NCBI RefSeq assembly: GCF_000365425.1
Contig: NZ_AQOV01000002.1
Span: 1,116,001-1,180,000, forward strand
Source of the DNA: Methylomonas sp. MK1
GTDB lineage: Bacteria > Pseudomonadota > Gammaproteobacteria > Methylococcales > Methylomonadaceae
Length of the DNA stretch: 64,000 nucleotides
Direction of reading: 5' to 3'
Under the pieces are notes generated by a model that saw nothing but the letters and a program-made list of their open reading frames with translations, was not told the DNA's origin and searched no databases. Of this stretch, positions 1 through 9,837 are shown piece after piece (position 1 is the stretch's first letter; each line of letters begins with the position of its first letter). A program made the translations under genes and the position numbers.

Positions 1-1066
1 GGCCAGCGATAGTTACATGACGGTGCAGGTTGATGGGTGGCAGATCTCCGGGCAATGGGATATTGCCTTGCGCGACCTGGATTACGCCTTGGGTTTGGAT
101 GCAAACGACGACGGTAATATTACCTGGGCGGAGTTGCGAAATAGTCGGGATGTTGTGTATGCCTATGCGCTGAGTCGTTTGCAAATGACGACGGCTAAGC
201 AAGTCTGTTCGCTGCAAGCAGGGGATTTACGGGTGGACGAACACAGCGATGGTCATTACGCCGTATTAAATTTCCGGGCGACTTGTCCGTCTGCGTCCAC
301 GCCGTTGTCGATAGACTATTGCTTGCTTTTCGATCTCGACCCGCAGCATCGCGGGCTGATAAGCGTCATTCATGCCGCTAAAACCGATACCGCGATCTTT
401 AGTCCTGACCACCAACGTAGCGAATTTGTGCGGGACGCTGATTATTCCGGGTGGCGGACCGTGGCGCGATTCGGCTACGCCGGGCTATGGCATATCTGGA
501 TCGGTTTTGACCATATTCTATTTTTGTTAAGTCTGTTGCTGCCGGCTGCTTTGGCGTGGGAGCGGGGTGCTTGGCAGCCAAAACCAGGCTTTAGACCGGT
601 ATTTTTCGATGTGCTAGGTGTGGTCACCGCCTTCACGTTGGCACATTCGTTCACCCTGAGCCTTACGGTGTTGCAATACCTCTGTCTGCCGTCCCGCTGG
701 GTAGAATCGGCCATTGCCGCCTCCGTGGTGTTGGCAGCGTTGAACAATATTTATCCGGTGTTGGTAAAACGCCGCACCTGGTTTGCCTTTGCTTTCGGCT
801 TGATCCACGGCATGGGCATCGCCAGTGTGTTGTTGGACATGGGCTTGCCGGACACGCAGCGGCTGTTACCGCTATTGGGCTTTAATTTGGGTGTGGAAGC
901 AGGGCAGTTGGCGATTGTCGGTGCGGTTTTGCCGTTGATAGTCGGCTTTAGCCGCTATCGCTATTATCCGCTAGTCGTGATGAAAACCGGTTCAGCATCC
1001 ATCGTCGCCGTGGCTTTGGTTTGGTTAGCGGAACGAAGTCTGGATTTTCAGATGAACATATTTTGA
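1..1066 (+). CDS. HupE/UreJ family membrane protein, 5' end cut by window edge
   Basis: The reading frame is open to the left edge: the codons before the first ATG (position 17) read A-S-D-S-Y, which fits the conserved region just after the signal peptide of this family, so the true start lies upstream. An N-terminal periplasmic part of about 150 residues is followed by six or seven hydrophobic segments with His-containing stretches (LAHSFTLSL, GLIHGMGIA). The family is related to HupE/UreJ nickel or cobalt permeases; the substrate is not known here. Residues 28-39 (numbered from position 17) form an EF-hand-like loop (D-A-N-D-D-G-N-I-T-W-A-E), suggesting calcium binding outside the membrane. 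It ends at 1066 with no recognisable partner downstream. Confidence 0.8.
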   Translation, partial: ASDSYMTVQVDGWQISGQWDIALRDLDYALGLDANDDGNITWAELRNSRDVVYAYALSRLQMTTAKQVCSLQAGDLRVDEHSDGHYAVLNFRATCPSASTPLSIDYCLLFDLDPQHRGLISVIHAAKTDTAIFSPDHQRSEFVRDADYSGWRTVARFGYAGLWHIWIGFDHILFLLSLLLPAALAWERGAWQPKPGFRPVFFDVLGVVTAFTLAHSFTLSLTVLQYLCLPSRWVESAIAASVVLAALNNIYPVLVKRRTWFAFAFGLIHGMGIASVLLDMGLPDTQRLLPLLGFNLGVEAGQLAIVGAVLPLIVGFSRYRYYPLVVMKTGSASIVAVALVWLAERSLDFQMNIF

Positions 1067-1211
1067 GCAACTTGGCGTATATCGGTGCTGCTGATTATTA
1101 ACCCGGCCCTTAACTACCCTTCGCCTGTCTAAGGGCACACCAGCCTGGGCTTCGCCACACTCAACCTCAACGGAATGCCAGTGATCAATAGGCCTGGTTA
1201 GTAAATATCGT

Positions 1212-1233
1212 CGCTCCTGCGCAGGCGGGAGCC
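1212..1233. repeat. REP-like GC-rich palindrome, copy 1
   Basis: An imperfect hairpin (CTCCTGCGC then GGCGGGAG) followed by CCGG lies in the gap between the HupE-like gene and the FUSC gene. A near copy occurs at 11150-11173. This type of short extragenic palindrome is typically dispersed in a genome. Nothing else is seen in 1067-1259. Confidence 0.5.
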
Positions 1234-1259
1234 GGCTATATTGGATTCACTGCGCGGCC

Positions 1260-3533
1260 TTATTGCAGATCAAGGTCCGGGCCGGATTGCTGCGGATATG
1301 ACGTGGCAGCCAGCACTGCTTTTTCGATGTGGGCTATCAGCTCCACAATTTGTTGGTCCAGCATAAAGCGTAGCTCCCACTCGACGGCCAAATCGTCGGC
1401 CAGATTGTCGATACGATGATGATCGATATAACTTTGCTTTAGACGTGCTTGATGATTGGCAAGCTCGATCCGGTTGCCGGCTTGTTCGCCTTGCAGAAGT
1501 CTTGCGGCATATTCCAGGGCGGTTGCCAGCTCGGCATCGAACGCCCGGCTGAGCTGTTGCAATTCATCAGGAAAGTGGCTGAAGCGCTGGCCGCTGAGTA
1601 AGCGATAGCGTTTGCGGACTTGCAGCAAGCCGGATAAATGGCCGGCGTCCTTCACAATATTCCGCAGCGCCGCTCGTTCATGCACTTTCTCGACCAAGCG
1701 CGCATCGGGTTCCAATACCGCGTGTGCCAACAAGTCTTGAGCGGCGGCCAGCTCTTTTTCCGCCGATAGCCGTAAGGGTAAGGTGTAAGTCAGCAGGTGA
1801 CTGACATCGGGTAAGCGCTTGGTGAAGCTGGCAAGTGTGCGCAACGCCGCTACGCTGTGGTGGCGGGCCAGTGCAATCGAGCGCCGCGGCCACAGTGCGT
1901 AATCGATAACGCCCATCACGATGAGTCCGAGCAATATGCCTATGACCCGGTCGCGCGGCAGATATAGGTCGGTGACTGGACCGAAATCGTGCAACACAAA
2001 CAAAGCAAACGAAAAACCAAGTTGTCGGCCCAGGTAGGCGATGCGTTCGCTGCCGGCGGTAATCCAGGCTGCCAACGCCCAAAATGGCGTCGTCGCCAGC
2101 GCAAAGCCGACGATGGTATCGAGCTGAGATTGAAAGACCAATACGTAAAAATAAGCGCAGATCCCGCCGACGGCGGCTCCCGACACCCGCAACAGCGAGA
2201 GCCGGTAGTCGGCGCCGAGACTGGTTTGCGCTGCGACCAGACAGGTAGGAATCGCGGTGTTGATGTCGGGCCAGCCCAGGCTTTCCACGATCAGCATGCA
2301 TAGAATCGCCCCCAGCGAGAATTTAATGCCGAATTGCACGCTGTCGGCATGGCTTGCCCAATACTCGTAAGCAAGCCAGGCCGGCAGCCAGCTATGTTCA
2401 GGGTTATCGTCGGATTCCTGGCCGATGTCCTTACTGTCCGCCACATCTACAGGTTGATGTAAAGCCTGTGTCAAACCGACAATGCGTTGCAAGGCCCGCC
2501 ACAAAGCGGTTAACAACGACGGATTTGATTCCCGGGCATAGCTTTGCAACACCTCCTCGCTTAACAAGCGCGTGACGGCTGCGGACACATCGCGTGATTC
2601 CACCACGCCTTGCCGCAAATTGGCGCAGGCGCTTTGCATAGCCCGATAGACATGCAGTTTTTCCGGCGTCAACGGCTGGGCTCTATATTCCGCCGCAAGC
2701 ACCTGATTAAGCCAATCCGCCAACTGGCGCAAACCGTCTATTTCCAGCAGCAGCGCCCGATAAGTCTGGTGGCGTTCGTGTAACGCCGGATGGATCAATT
2801 CGGCGTTGGCCAGCAAACCCAGCAACTTGCCGAGGCTGCCGGCAGCGGCGTGCATGTTTGCTTCCGGCCTGGGGCTATACGCACCCGCATCGGCCAAACG
2901 CGCACTGAAAATGTATTCCACCGCCGCCAATTGTGTGGTGATCTCCACTTTTAACAGTTTCAGAGGATCTTGCGGTTTGATGGTCAGATGCACCGCCGTC
3001 CATGTTCCGAGTGCGAGTATGCCGATAATGGGGATATTCCATAAGGCATGGTAAATATTTTCATCGGGCGTGCTGGGGCTGTACAGTACTGCCACCGAAT
3101 ACCATAAAGCAATGCCCGTGGGCCAGGCGATCAGGCGGGCGTGAAACAGGGACAAAGCCAATATAACGAACGACAGCGGCAGCAGTAACCAAGGGTCGTT
3201 GCCAGCCAACATCAGCGTCAATACCGACACTAAAGTCGTCACAATCAGATAGCCGAGCTGGCGCATTCCAAACGCCAGGGATTGGCCGGCATTGGCGTGG
3301 GCGTCGTAGCTTAAGCAAATCAATATGGAAATTGCTCCCAAGGGCGGGATATGCAGGGTTTGGCTGACGAGCGCAATAGTCAGCGTGACGGCAAACAAGC
3401 GCAGGGCGGCTACACGACGCGCAGCCGAATCTTTGAGTTCGGCTTTGAGAAATTGCCCCAGGCTGGTGCCAAACCAAAGCCGGCCGGGTTTTGGCTGCGA
3501 GCTTAAACCAGGCCGGCTGTCGCCAATGGTCAT
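1260..3533 (-). CDS. FUSC family inner-membrane efflux pump (AaeB-like)
   Basis: 757 residues with two hydrophobic bundles (about residues 45-190 and 400-545) separated and followed by long soluble helical parts, the layout of fusaric acid/p-hydroxybenzoate efflux proteins (FUSC, AaeB). It would pump aromatic acids or similar compounds across the inner membrane together with the HlyD-type adaptor just upstream. The ATG overlaps the stop of the adaptor gene by 4 bases (ATGA), so the two are translationally coupled. It is the last gene of the minus-strand set with YtcA-like, MarR and TolC-like genes. The substrate cannot be read from the sequence. Confidence 0.9.
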   Translation of the reverse strand: MTIGDSRPGLSSQPKPGRLWFGTSLGQFLKAELKDSAARRVAALRLFAVTLTIALVSQTLHIPPLGAISILICLSYDAHANAGQSLAFGMRQLGYLIVTTLVSVLTLMLAGNDPWLLLPLSFVILALSLFHARLIAWPTGIALWYSVAVLYSPSTPDENIYHALWNIPIIGILALGTWTAVHLTIKPQDPLKLLKVEITTQLAAVEYIFSARLADAGAYSPRPEANMHAAAGSLGKLLGLLANAELIHPALHERHQTYRALLLEIDGLRQLADWLNQVLAAEYRAQPLTPEKLHVYRAMQSACANLRQGVVESRDVSAAVTRLLSEEVLQSYARESNPSLLTALWRALQRIVGLTQALHQPVDVADSKDIGQESDDNPEHSWLPAWLAYEYWASHADSVQFGIKFSLGAILCMLIVESLGWPDINTAIPTCLVAAQTSLGADYRLSLLRVSGAAVGGICAYFYVLVFQSQLDTIVGFALATTPFWALAAWITAGSERIAYLGRQLGFSFALFVLHDFGPVTDLYLPRDRVIGILLGLIVMGVIDYALWPRRSIALARHHSVAALRTLASFTKRLPDVSHLLTYTLPLRLSAEKELAAAQDLLAHAVLEPDARLVEKVHERAALRNIVKDAGHLSGLLQVRKRYRLLSGQRFSHFPDELQQLSRAFDAELATALEYAARLLQGEQAGNRIELANHQARLKQSYIDHHRIDNLADDLAVEWELRFMLDQQIVELIAHIEKAVLAATSYPQQSGPDLDLQ

Positions 3534-4684
3534 GGCGGCAGGGCTGTATCGGCTGCGTCGGCAGTTGGTTTCCGCACCGTAACAAAGGCGGTCATCCCCA
3601 TACGGAGCGGATGCTCGGGGTCGTGCTCTTTAATCTCGATCCGTACCGGAAAACGCGAAGCCAGAATGACCCAGTTCAGTGTGCGTTCAACTTCCGGCAA
3701 TACGCCATGCTGTTTGATATTGTCGGGCGAATTGGCCCAGCCGATCCCGGTCACCACGCCGGGATAGCGCTTGCCCGGATATGCGACCAGAAACACTTCG
3801 GCTTCCTGGCCGGGTTTGATCGACCGCAAATAGGTTTCCTTGAAGTCGGCGATCACATACCAGTGGCGATCATCCACCAAAGCGAACATTTGCGCGCCGG
3901 CCTTGGCGTATTCGCCTTCGCGGGTATTCAAATTGGTGACATAGGCGTTAAACGGCGCGCGCACATAACAATATTCCAGATCGAGTTCGGCGGCGGTAAC
4001 CATGGCTCTGGCCGCTTCGATGCGGGCATTGACGTCGCCGACCTGGGCAATCAACGAAACGGCGCGGCGACTGTCGCTTTTGGCTTCCTCGATCGCGCTA
4101 CGGGCCGATTGCTCCTTAGCTTTCGCATCCGCCAACTCGGCGCGCGAAGCCGCATAGCGCGATCGCGCCTGTTTCAGCTGATCGGTGGTGACATATTGTT
4201 TATCCGCCAAGGGTTCCAGTCGCTCCAGATAATTATGCAGATACTCGTCTTCCGCCTCGATTTTTTTGACTTCGGCGTCGGCGGCGGCGCGCTGGTGTTC
4301 CAGACGCTCGATGGCAATTTCTGCGGAACCGCTGGAAGCACGCCGGGAATCGACATCTTTTTCCGCGAGCAGCAATTCGGCCTTGGCTTTGTCCAATCTG
4401 GCCTGATAGGGGCGCGGGTCGATCACGTACAGCAAATCGCCCTGTTTGACATATTGATTGTCTTCGACATGCAATTCCACGATGCGGCCGCTGACTTCCG
4501 GGGCGATGCCGACGATGTTGGCCCGCACCATCGCATCGTTGGTGCGCGGATTTTGATAGTTGATATGCCAAACCAGCGAGCCGGTCGCCACAGCACCCAG
4601 CACGATGGCTATGCCGATGACCCGACCCAGCAACATCCGATTTTTCAGGCTTAACCCTTGACTATGGTTTTGACTGTTTTCCAT
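3530..4684 (-). CDS. HlyD/EmrA-type periplasmic adaptor of the FUSC pump
   Basis: 384 residues: one N-terminal membrane anchor (about 20-40), a biotinyl-lipoyl-like half motif (GRIVELHVEDNQYVKQGD), a long alpha-helical hairpin rich in Ala, Glu and Lys (about 95-225), then the second lipoyl half and a beta-barrel part. This is the membrane fusion protein that links an inner-membrane pump to an outer-membrane channel. It sits 15 bases after the YtcA-like gene and overlaps the FUSC gene by 4 bases, so pump and adaptor are one unit, as in aaeA-aaeB. Confidence 0.92.
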   Translation of the reverse strand: MENSQNHSQGLSLKNRMLLGRVIGIAIVLGAVATGSLVWHINYQNPRTNDAMVRANIVGIAPEVSGRIVELHVEDNQYVKQGDLLYVIDPRPYQARLDKAKAELLLAEKDVDSRRASSGSAEIAIERLEHQRAAADAEVKKIEAEDEYLHNYLERLEPLADKQYVTTDQLKQARSRYAASRAELADAKAKEQSARSAIEEAKSDSRRAVSLIAQVGDVNARIEAARAMVTAAELDLEYCYVRAPFNAYVTNLNTREGEYAKAGAQMFALVDDRHWYVIADFKETYLRSIKPGQEAEVFLVAYPGKRYPGVVTGIGWANSPDNIKQHGVLPEVERTLNWVILASRFPVRIEIKEHDPEHPLRMGMTAFVTVRKPTADAADTALPP

Positions 4685-4699
4685 CAGGTACCGCCGTTT

Positions 4700-4942
4700 T
4701 CATGCTGCATAAAACACCAGCCAGATGCTAAAGGTGCACAAAGCCCACAGGCTGGGGGCGATCAGCAGCGGTGGCCCCAAATGCGGTGCCAGGCGGTAGT
4801 GCACCAATTGCCACATCAGCAGCATGCTGGTCGCCAGCCCGCTGAGGATGCAGATGATCCAGGCCGGCCAGAACGAACCTTGCAGGCTCAACATCGGATC
4901 GCAAGCGGTCAGGAAAATCGAGAGACTCGCCGGGAAAAACAT
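4700..4942 (-). CDS. YtcA-like small membrane lipoprotein
   Basis: 80 residues from the ATG at 4942. The N-terminus MFFPASLSIFLTAC ends in a lipobox (LTAC, Cys14), followed by two hydrophobic segments. It matches the layout of the uncharacterised YtcA family, which is commonly encoded beside HlyD/FUSC pumps. The frame stays open upstream to 5248, but that extension would translate REP-like repeats, so the shorter start is preferred. It is 15 bases ahead of the HlyD gene. The role in the pump is unknown. Confidence 0.75.
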   Translation of the reverse strand: MFFPASLSIFLTACDPMLSLQGSFWPAWIICILSGLATSMLLMWQLVHYRLAPHLGPPLLIAPSLWALCTFSIWLVFYAA

Positions 4943-4962
4943 TTTAAGGGAACCTCTAAACA

Positions 4963-5056
4963 TTCCCTCGCCCTCAGGGAGAGGGCTAGGGTGAGGGGGG
5001 TAAGTAATTGATTTTAATTCCCTCATCCCAACCTTCTCCCGGGGGGAGAAGGAGGT
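4963..5056. repeat. REP-like repeat pair (two G/C-rich hairpins)
   Basis: Two hairpin units in tandem: one with CCCTCGCCCTCAGGGAGAGGG followed by CTAGGGTGAGGG (from 4965), the second with CCTTCTCCC-GG-GGGAGAAGG (5030-5053). Both are of the kind scattered many times in proteobacterial genomes. They lie between the MarR gene and the YtcA-like gene and may act on the transcript between the two. Confidence 0.65.
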
Positions 5057-5141
5057 GTATTTATTTTTAGAGGCCCACTTAAGTAAATGCCCAGAGATCA
5101 TTGTGCGCTTCACCTCAAACGTATGAACATTTCGGTACTCG

Positions 5142-5612
5142 CTAGAATTCATCATCGACTTGTTCAATATGATTGCCGCGCGCGGTGATGACCGCTTCAT
5201 GCAGCCTCTGTAAATCCGCCTCCAGCTTCGAGATTTCCTCGGGCGCATAATTGTCGAACAGGCGGCCGATATGGGCCAGATGCTCGGGGAAAGTTTGTTC
5301 GTAAACCGCGCGGCCCGCCTCGGTCAAGCGGATGATCTGGCTGCGACCGTCTTTTTTCGAGGCAGACCTTTCCACCAGGCCCTTGTCCTCCAAGCGGCTG
5401 ACCACACCGGTGAGCGTGCCTTTGGTAATCAAGGTTTCCTCGCCAAGTTTCTTGGGCTGCATGCCGGCGGTTTTGCCCAGCGTAATGATCACATCGTATT
5501 GCGGCAAGGTTAATTCAAGCCGGTGAACGTGCCTGGCCGCATACGACAAAAAGGCCTGGTGGGTGCGGAGTAATTGGCGCAGTACGGTCGGAAATGTAGA
5601 GTCGGAGGACAT
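5142..5612 (-). CDS. MarR family transcriptional regulator
   Basis: 156 residues with a winged helix-turn-helix in the middle (PKKLGEETLITKGTLTGVVSRLEDKGLVER, wing with KKDGRSQIIRLTEAG), and helices at both ends for dimerisation. It lies between the outer membrane factor gene and the YtcA-HlyD-FUSC genes, all on the minus strand, so it most likely represses this efflux set and is released by a phenolic ligand; that part is inference. A short inverted repeat 11 bases before its start (5623-5637) is a candidate operator. Confidence 0.9.
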   Translation of the reverse strand: MSSDSTFPTVLRQLLRTHQAFLSYAARHVHRLELTLPQYDVIITLGKTAGMQPKKLGEETLITKGTLTGVVSRLEDKGLVERSASKKDGRSQIIRLTEAGRAVYEQTFPEHLAHIGRLFDNYAPEEISKLEADLQRLHEAVITARGNHIEQVDDEF

Positions 5613-5622
5613 AATCTAAAAA

Positions 5623-5637
5623 TAATTGTTCTAATTA
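5623..5637. promoter_or_regulatory. candidate MarR operator
   Basis: A perfect inverted repeat, TAATT-GTTCT-AATTA, 11 bases upstream of the marR start and in the gap between marR and the outer membrane factor gene. AT-rich dyads of this size are typical MarR-family sites. The assignment is by position only. Confidence 0.4.
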
Positions 5638-5755
5638 GGATTCGATAATAGCTATAAGCTTATTCACGCTCAAGAAAAACCTGGTGAATCGCTTAGCCGG
5701 TATTTGCTGTGTTGAACTAGAAATGCTTAGAGGCCACAGTATGAAAGACAGTCAT

Positions 5756-7294
5756 TTAATGCTCATCCAACACTTCCGGATTTTGCTCGCCTGACACATA
5801 AACCAGCGTTGCGGCAGAACGTAATAAAGTCGCTCGACTATCGATTTCGGTATAGCGGGCACGCGCCAAATCCTTTTGCGCCGATAACAGCTCGATTACC
5901 GTCGAAAAGCCGTGCGTGTAAGACTCCTGGGTGGCGGCATAGGATTCCTCGGCGGCTTTCAACAGAGCCAAGGCAAACTCGCGTTTTTCCAGTGCGGTTT
6001 TGGTGTCGGCATAGGCTTTCCAGATGTCGCGCATGATTTCCAGGCGCAAGGCCTCAAGTTGAGCTTGGGACGCCGACCTTTTGGCCTCGGCTTCCCGTAC
6101 GGCATTGCTGCGTTCAAAGCCGTCGAACAAGGTCCATTCCACATTTAACATGGCCGTATCGACCATGGTGTTGGCGGAATAACTTTCGCCGCCCGATGGC
6201 TTGGTATGCACATTGCCCCAGTATTGATTACCCACCATGCCGCGTAGCGACACTTTCGGCCAGAATTCCGCTCTGGCTTTTTTAACGTCCGCTTCGCGGG
6301 CACGCAATTCGGCAAGGCGCGCCAGTAAATCGGGACGCTGCTCCAAGGCCTGATCGACAATTTTTTCCACCGATTGCGCCAGTTCTGAGGGCAACGGTAG
6401 CTTGCTCAGGTCGACCAGTTGCAGGCTGTAAGCCGGCGATATTCCCAGGCTCGTCGTTAGATCGGCACGGGTCTGCGTGACCGAGCCGCGCGCATCTTGC
6501 AGGTCATAACTGGATTTTGCCTGCTCTTGCAGCGCCAGCAACAAGTCGGGTTTGGTGGCCAGGCCTTGTTTGAGTTTGGCTTGAACCGAGTCGGCGTTGG
6601 TTTTCGCTGACTCATAGGTGTGCTGAGCCGCCGTCACCTTGGCCAAGGCGGCCTGATAAACAAAAAAACTGCTGGCCACCCGATAGGCAATTTCCTGGTG
6701 TTTACGGTCGAAGGCAAAATTAGCCGCGCTCAGCCTCTGTGCACCGGCATCGACCAGCGCTTCCCGGCGGCCGAAATCGAATAAGGTCCAGGCTAAATCC
6801 AGACTGGCAAACGCCGCGTAACCGTTGCTGACCAGCGCGCTGCCGGGGATGGGGAAGCTACTGGTAAAATGCTGGCCGAATGCCATTGCCGTCAGGGTGG
6901 GATACCAGTTGCTGCGATTTCTTTCCAAGCGCGCGGCGGCGGCTTTTGCTTCCTCCCAGCTAATCCGCGTTTCCGGATGCGTGTGCAGGGCCAAATCCAC
7001 CAAGGCCGGCAAATCGTAGGTTTGCTGGGTATCGATTCCGGCATCTTCAGTTGGAGAGCTGGACGTATCCGGCGCTGGCGGGCGGTTTTGGGCTTGATAA
7101 GCGTGCCTGGACAAAGCCGGCCGGGCAGGGATTGGCGGATCATATTCCGCAATTGGCGCCGGCTTCGGTACGGTGCAGGCTGTCAACAATGTCAGTGCCG
7201 CAAGCGCCGCGTTGCGATAGGCTGGCGCTAAATAGGGCAATATTGCCGAGCTGGAAACGAATTTTTTCAAGCGTTTATTGGGTAGTCGAATCAC
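5756..7294 (-). CDS. outer membrane efflux lipoprotein (TolC/NodT-like)
   Basis: 512 residues from a GTG codon. A lipobox (LLTAC) ends a hydrophobic stretch at about residue 39, giving an outer-membrane lipoprotein. Two repeats of long amphipathic helices with conserved patterns (YDLPALVDLALHTHPETRISWEEAKAA at about 93; ALEQRPDLLARLAELRARE at about 312) are typical of the outer membrane factor family. It would form the exit channel for the HlyD/FUSC pump encoded downstream on the same strand. The long segment before the lipobox is unusual and the true start could be a little further in. Confidence 0.88.
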   Translation of the reverse strand: MIRLPNKRLKKFVSSSAILPYLAPAYRNAALAALTLLTACTVPKPAPIAEYDPPIPARPALSRHAYQAQNRPPAPDTSSSPTEDAGIDTQQTYDLPALVDLALHTHPETRISWEEAKAAAARLERNRSNWYPTLTAMAFGQHFTSSFPIPGSALVSNGYAAFASLDLAWTLFDFGRREALVDAGAQRLSAANFAFDRKHQEIAYRVASSFFVYQAALAKVTAAQHTYESAKTNADSVQAKLKQGLATKPDLLLALQEQAKSSYDLQDARGSVTQTRADLTTSLGISPAYSLQLVDLSKLPLPSELAQSVEKIVDQALEQRPDLLARLAELRAREADVKKARAEFWPKVSLRGMVGNQYWGNVHTKPSGGESYSANTMVDTAMLNVEWTLFDGFERSNAVREAEAKRSASQAQLEALRLEIMRDIWKAYADTKTALEKREFALALLKAAEESYAATQESYTHGFSTVIELLSAQKDLARARYTEIDSRATLLRSAATLVYVSGEQNPEVLDEH

Positions 7295-7334
7295 TCGAAT
7301 TTGGAAAAATCCCCTAGTTATTAATCTATTCTTT

Positions 7335-7365
7335 GGCCCCCGAACTCTATCATTTATTCGGGGCC
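7335..7365. repeat. inverted repeat downstream of ftsH
   Basis: GGCCCCCGAA and TTCGGGGCC form a stem with one bulged C and a 12-base loop. It lies between ftsH and the outer membrane factor gene. No T-tract follows on the minus strand, so it is not a convincing intrinsic terminator, but it may stabilise the ftsH transcript end. Confidence 0.35.
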
Positions 7366-7438
7366 TGCGAGCAACAGTTGATTCATGCGGTTACTGTTTT
7401 ATCAAGTCATCACACTTCAAATTTCGGTTTTTTTGATT

Positions 7439-7459
7439 CCCTCACCCGGAGGGCGAGGG
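7439..7459. repeat. REP-like palindrome CCCTCACCC-G-GAGGGCGAGGG
   Basis: A hairpin-forming repeat of the same type as the first unit at 4963-5056 (CCCTCACCC paired with GGGCGAGGG). It lies 50 bases downstream of the ftsH stop on the minus strand. Confidence 0.5.
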
Positions 7460-7508
7460 AACGGATGTGCCGAAATTTGCAGTGTGGGAGATATATCCGG
7501 TCTTGAGA

Positions 7509-9404
7509 TTAGGACAAAGCCGGTATCTTGCCGATGGGAGGTACAGTTTCAGCCGTCGGCCTGGGCAATTTGCCGTTGTCCCAGTGCCGTTTTGCCGGCT
7601 CGACAGCCTTGGGCGGTGCGATCTTTCGGCCCTGCATCAATTCGTCGATTTGATATTTATCCAGCGTCTCCCAATCCAGTAAGGCTTGCGCCATGTTGTG
7701 GAGAATATCCATATGGGCTTTGAGGATGGCTTCGGCGCGCCGATAGTTATTTGCCAGGGTTTGTCTAATTTCATGATCGATCAGGCGCGCCATTTGCTCC
7801 GACATCGGTTTGGTTGAGCCCATAAATCCGCTGTCGTTGTCGCCGCAATCCATCGGGCCCAGACGATCGGATAAGCCCCATTTGGTGACCATATTGCGCG
7901 CCAATTGAGTGGCGCGTTGTATATCGTTGGAGGCACCGGTGGTGACTTTGTTTTTGCCGTAAATTAAGGCTTCGGCAATCCGGCCGCCGAACAGGCTGGA
8001 AATCTGGCCCTCCAGTTTATCTTTGCAGGCACTGTATTGGTCGTGTTCCGGCAGAAACATGGTGATGCCCAAAGCACCGCCGCGCGGCATGATGCTGACC
8101 TTATAAACCGGGTCGTGTTCCGGCATCAAGCGGCCGACGATGGCGTGGCCGGCTTCATGGTAAGCAGTCATCAGCAAATCCTCGCGACTCATGATCATGG
8201 TGCGTTTCTCGGCGCCCATGATGGCTTTGTCGCGGGCGCTGTCCAGGTCGTGCATTGTTACTTCCCTTTGGTTGTTGCGGGCAGCGAACAAGGCGCCTTC
8301 ATTAATCAGATTGGCTAGTTCCGCACCTGAAAATCCGGGTGTGCCGCGCGCCAGATCGTTGATGTTAACATCGTCGGCCAAGGGCACTCGGGTGGCGTGG
8401 ACTTTGAGAATTTGTTCGCGGCCCTTGATGTCCGGCAAGCCGATCTGCACTTGGCGATCGAAGCGGCCCGGTCTCAGCAAAGCCTTGTCCAGCACATCGA
8501 CACGGTTAGTCGCTGCAATGACAATGATGCCTTCGTTGCCGCTAAAACCGTCCATCTCCACCAATAATTGGTTAAGGGTTTGTTCGCGTTCTTCGCCGCC
8601 GCCAATGTTGCCGCCAGTACTGCGCTGGCGGCCGACTGCGTCGATTTCATCGATAAAAATAATGCAGGGCGCGCGCTTTTTAGCTTGCTCAAACATATCC
8701 CGCACCCTGGACGCGCCGACGCCGACAAACATTTCCACAAAATCGGAACCCGAGATCGAGAAGAACGGCACCCCGGCCTCGCCGGCAATGGCCCGCGCCA
8801 ATAAGGTTTTACCGGTACCGGGAGGGCCCACCATCAACACGCCGCGCGGAATTTTACCGCCCAAGGCTTCGTATTTGCCCGGATCTTTCAGGAAGTCGAC
8901 CATTTCCGCCACGTCCTGTTTGGCTTCCTCGGCGCCGGCCACATCGTTGAAACGCACCTTGACTTGATCTTCGGTCATCAATTTGGCCCGGCTTTTACCA
9001 AAGCCATTTTGCGCGCCGGCACCCTGTTGTTGCTTACGCATGAAATAGATCAATACCCCGATCAACAGCAAGGTAGGAGCCCATGAGAATAAAAGTTGCG
9101 TTAGGGTAGATTGGGTCTCAGGCCGCTCGACTTTGATCTTGACGTCATACTCCAATAGGTCGTCTATGATCCGCGCATCGCCAGGATTGAATGTGGTAAA
9201 GCGCGTGCCGTTATGGCGGCGGCCATCGATAGATTTGCCGTCTATCACCACTTCGGCCACGGACTTGCTGCGCACATCCTTGATGAAATCGGAATAGGAA
9301 ATGTCGTTTTGCGAGTTGTAAGCAGATAGGCGGGGACTGAATGCCGCGAATATTGCGATAGCGATTCCAACGGTTATGGACAGGGCGATTAAGAGCTTTT
9401 TCAT
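7509..9404 (-). CDS. ftsH: ATP-dependent zinc metalloprotease FtsH
   Basis: 631 residues from the ATG at 9404, chosen over an ATG nine codons upstream because AGGAG sits 9 bases before it. Two membrane segments (about 3-22 and 108-123) enclose a small periplasmic domain; then the AAA+ module with Walker A GPPGTGKT (193-200), Walker B IIFIDEID (248-255) and the zinc site HEAGH (416-420). FtsH degrades misfolded membrane proteins and some regulators. It is not next to rlmE (ftsJ), the usual partner, and its C-terminal tail is Pro-rich (ends [13 protein letters not shown]), so it may be a second paralogue. Confidence 0.95.
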   Translation of the reverse strand: MKKLLIALSITVGIAIAIFAAFSPRLSAYNSQNDISYSDFIKDVRSKSVAEVVIDGKSIDGRRHNGTRFTTFNPGDARIIDDLLEYDVKIKVERPETQSTLTQLLFSWAPTLLLIGVLIYFMRKQQQGAGAQNGFGKSRAKLMTEDQVKVRFNDVAGAEEAKQDVAEMVDFLKDPGKYEALGGKIPRGVLMVGPPGTGKTLLARAIAGEAGVPFFSISGSDFVEMFVGVGASRVRDMFEQAKKRAPCIIFIDEIDAVGRQRSTGGNIGGGEEREQTLNQLLVEMDGFSGNEGIIVIAATNRVDVLDKALLRPGRFDRQVQIGLPDIKGREQILKVHATRVPLADDVNINDLARGTPGFSGAELANLINEGALFAARNNQREVTMHDLDSARDKAIMGAEKRTMIMSREDLLMTAYHEAGHAIVGRLMPEHDPVYKVSIMPRGGALGITMFLPEHDQYSACKDKLEGQISSLFGGRIAEALIYGKNKVTTGASNDIQRATQLARNMVTKWGLSDRLGPMDCGDNDSGFMGSTKPMSEQMARLIDHEIRQTLANNYRRAEAILKAHMDILHNMAQALLDWETLDKYQIDELMQGRKIAPPKAVEPAKRHWDNGKLPRPTAETVPPIGKIPALS

Positions 9405-9837
9405 GATTGCGATCTCCTGTTTAGGATGCAAGGTTCAAGTAATACGCTTAGGCAAGACTTGGGTTTGTGCACGGACGTTTTCCACATCAAGCCAGGCGAG
9501 AAGAGAACACTGGTTCGACATAAGAAAATCAGCAATTTTTGCGCCATTAATTCGATATAAAAAGACCTGCATCGCCGCTTCGCCAGTTGGCGAACGAGTT
9601 AACTGTCACGTTTTTCTTTTCGGAGGTAAGAAAACGCTTGGAACATAGGTCCAAGGCCGGCCACGCGCATCAAATATGCCGGCGTTATCGACAATGCAGG
9701 TCGTAAAAGGGAGCATTTACACAAGGCTTGGACCCAGTAATGTTCAAGCCTTGTGTCCAATATGCACACAAAACGCCCCTATTTTGTGCACCGATGCGGT
9801 CCGTTGATACATGGCTGAACCGGCCTGTGTTTACGGC
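9405..9837. other. 433-base intergenic region with a 12-base inverted repeat
   Basis: No convincing gene is seen. A perfect inverted repeat (ACACAAGGCTTG at 9719-9730 and CAAGCCTTGTGT at 9745-9756, 14-base loop) and a small dyad TTCGCCAGTTGGCGAA near 9580 are present. No T-tract follows either. The upstream half should hold the ftsH promoter (minus strand). Confidence 0.5.

Noticed and set aside
4700..5248. A 182-codon reading of the YtcA-like gene.
   Set aside because: The added part translates the REP-like repeats and overlaps the marR end; the lipobox peptide starts at 4942.
9719..9756. The 12-bp inverted repeat as an intrinsic terminator.
   Set aside because: No T-tract on either strand, and no gene ends nearby in the right direction; kept only as a repeat.
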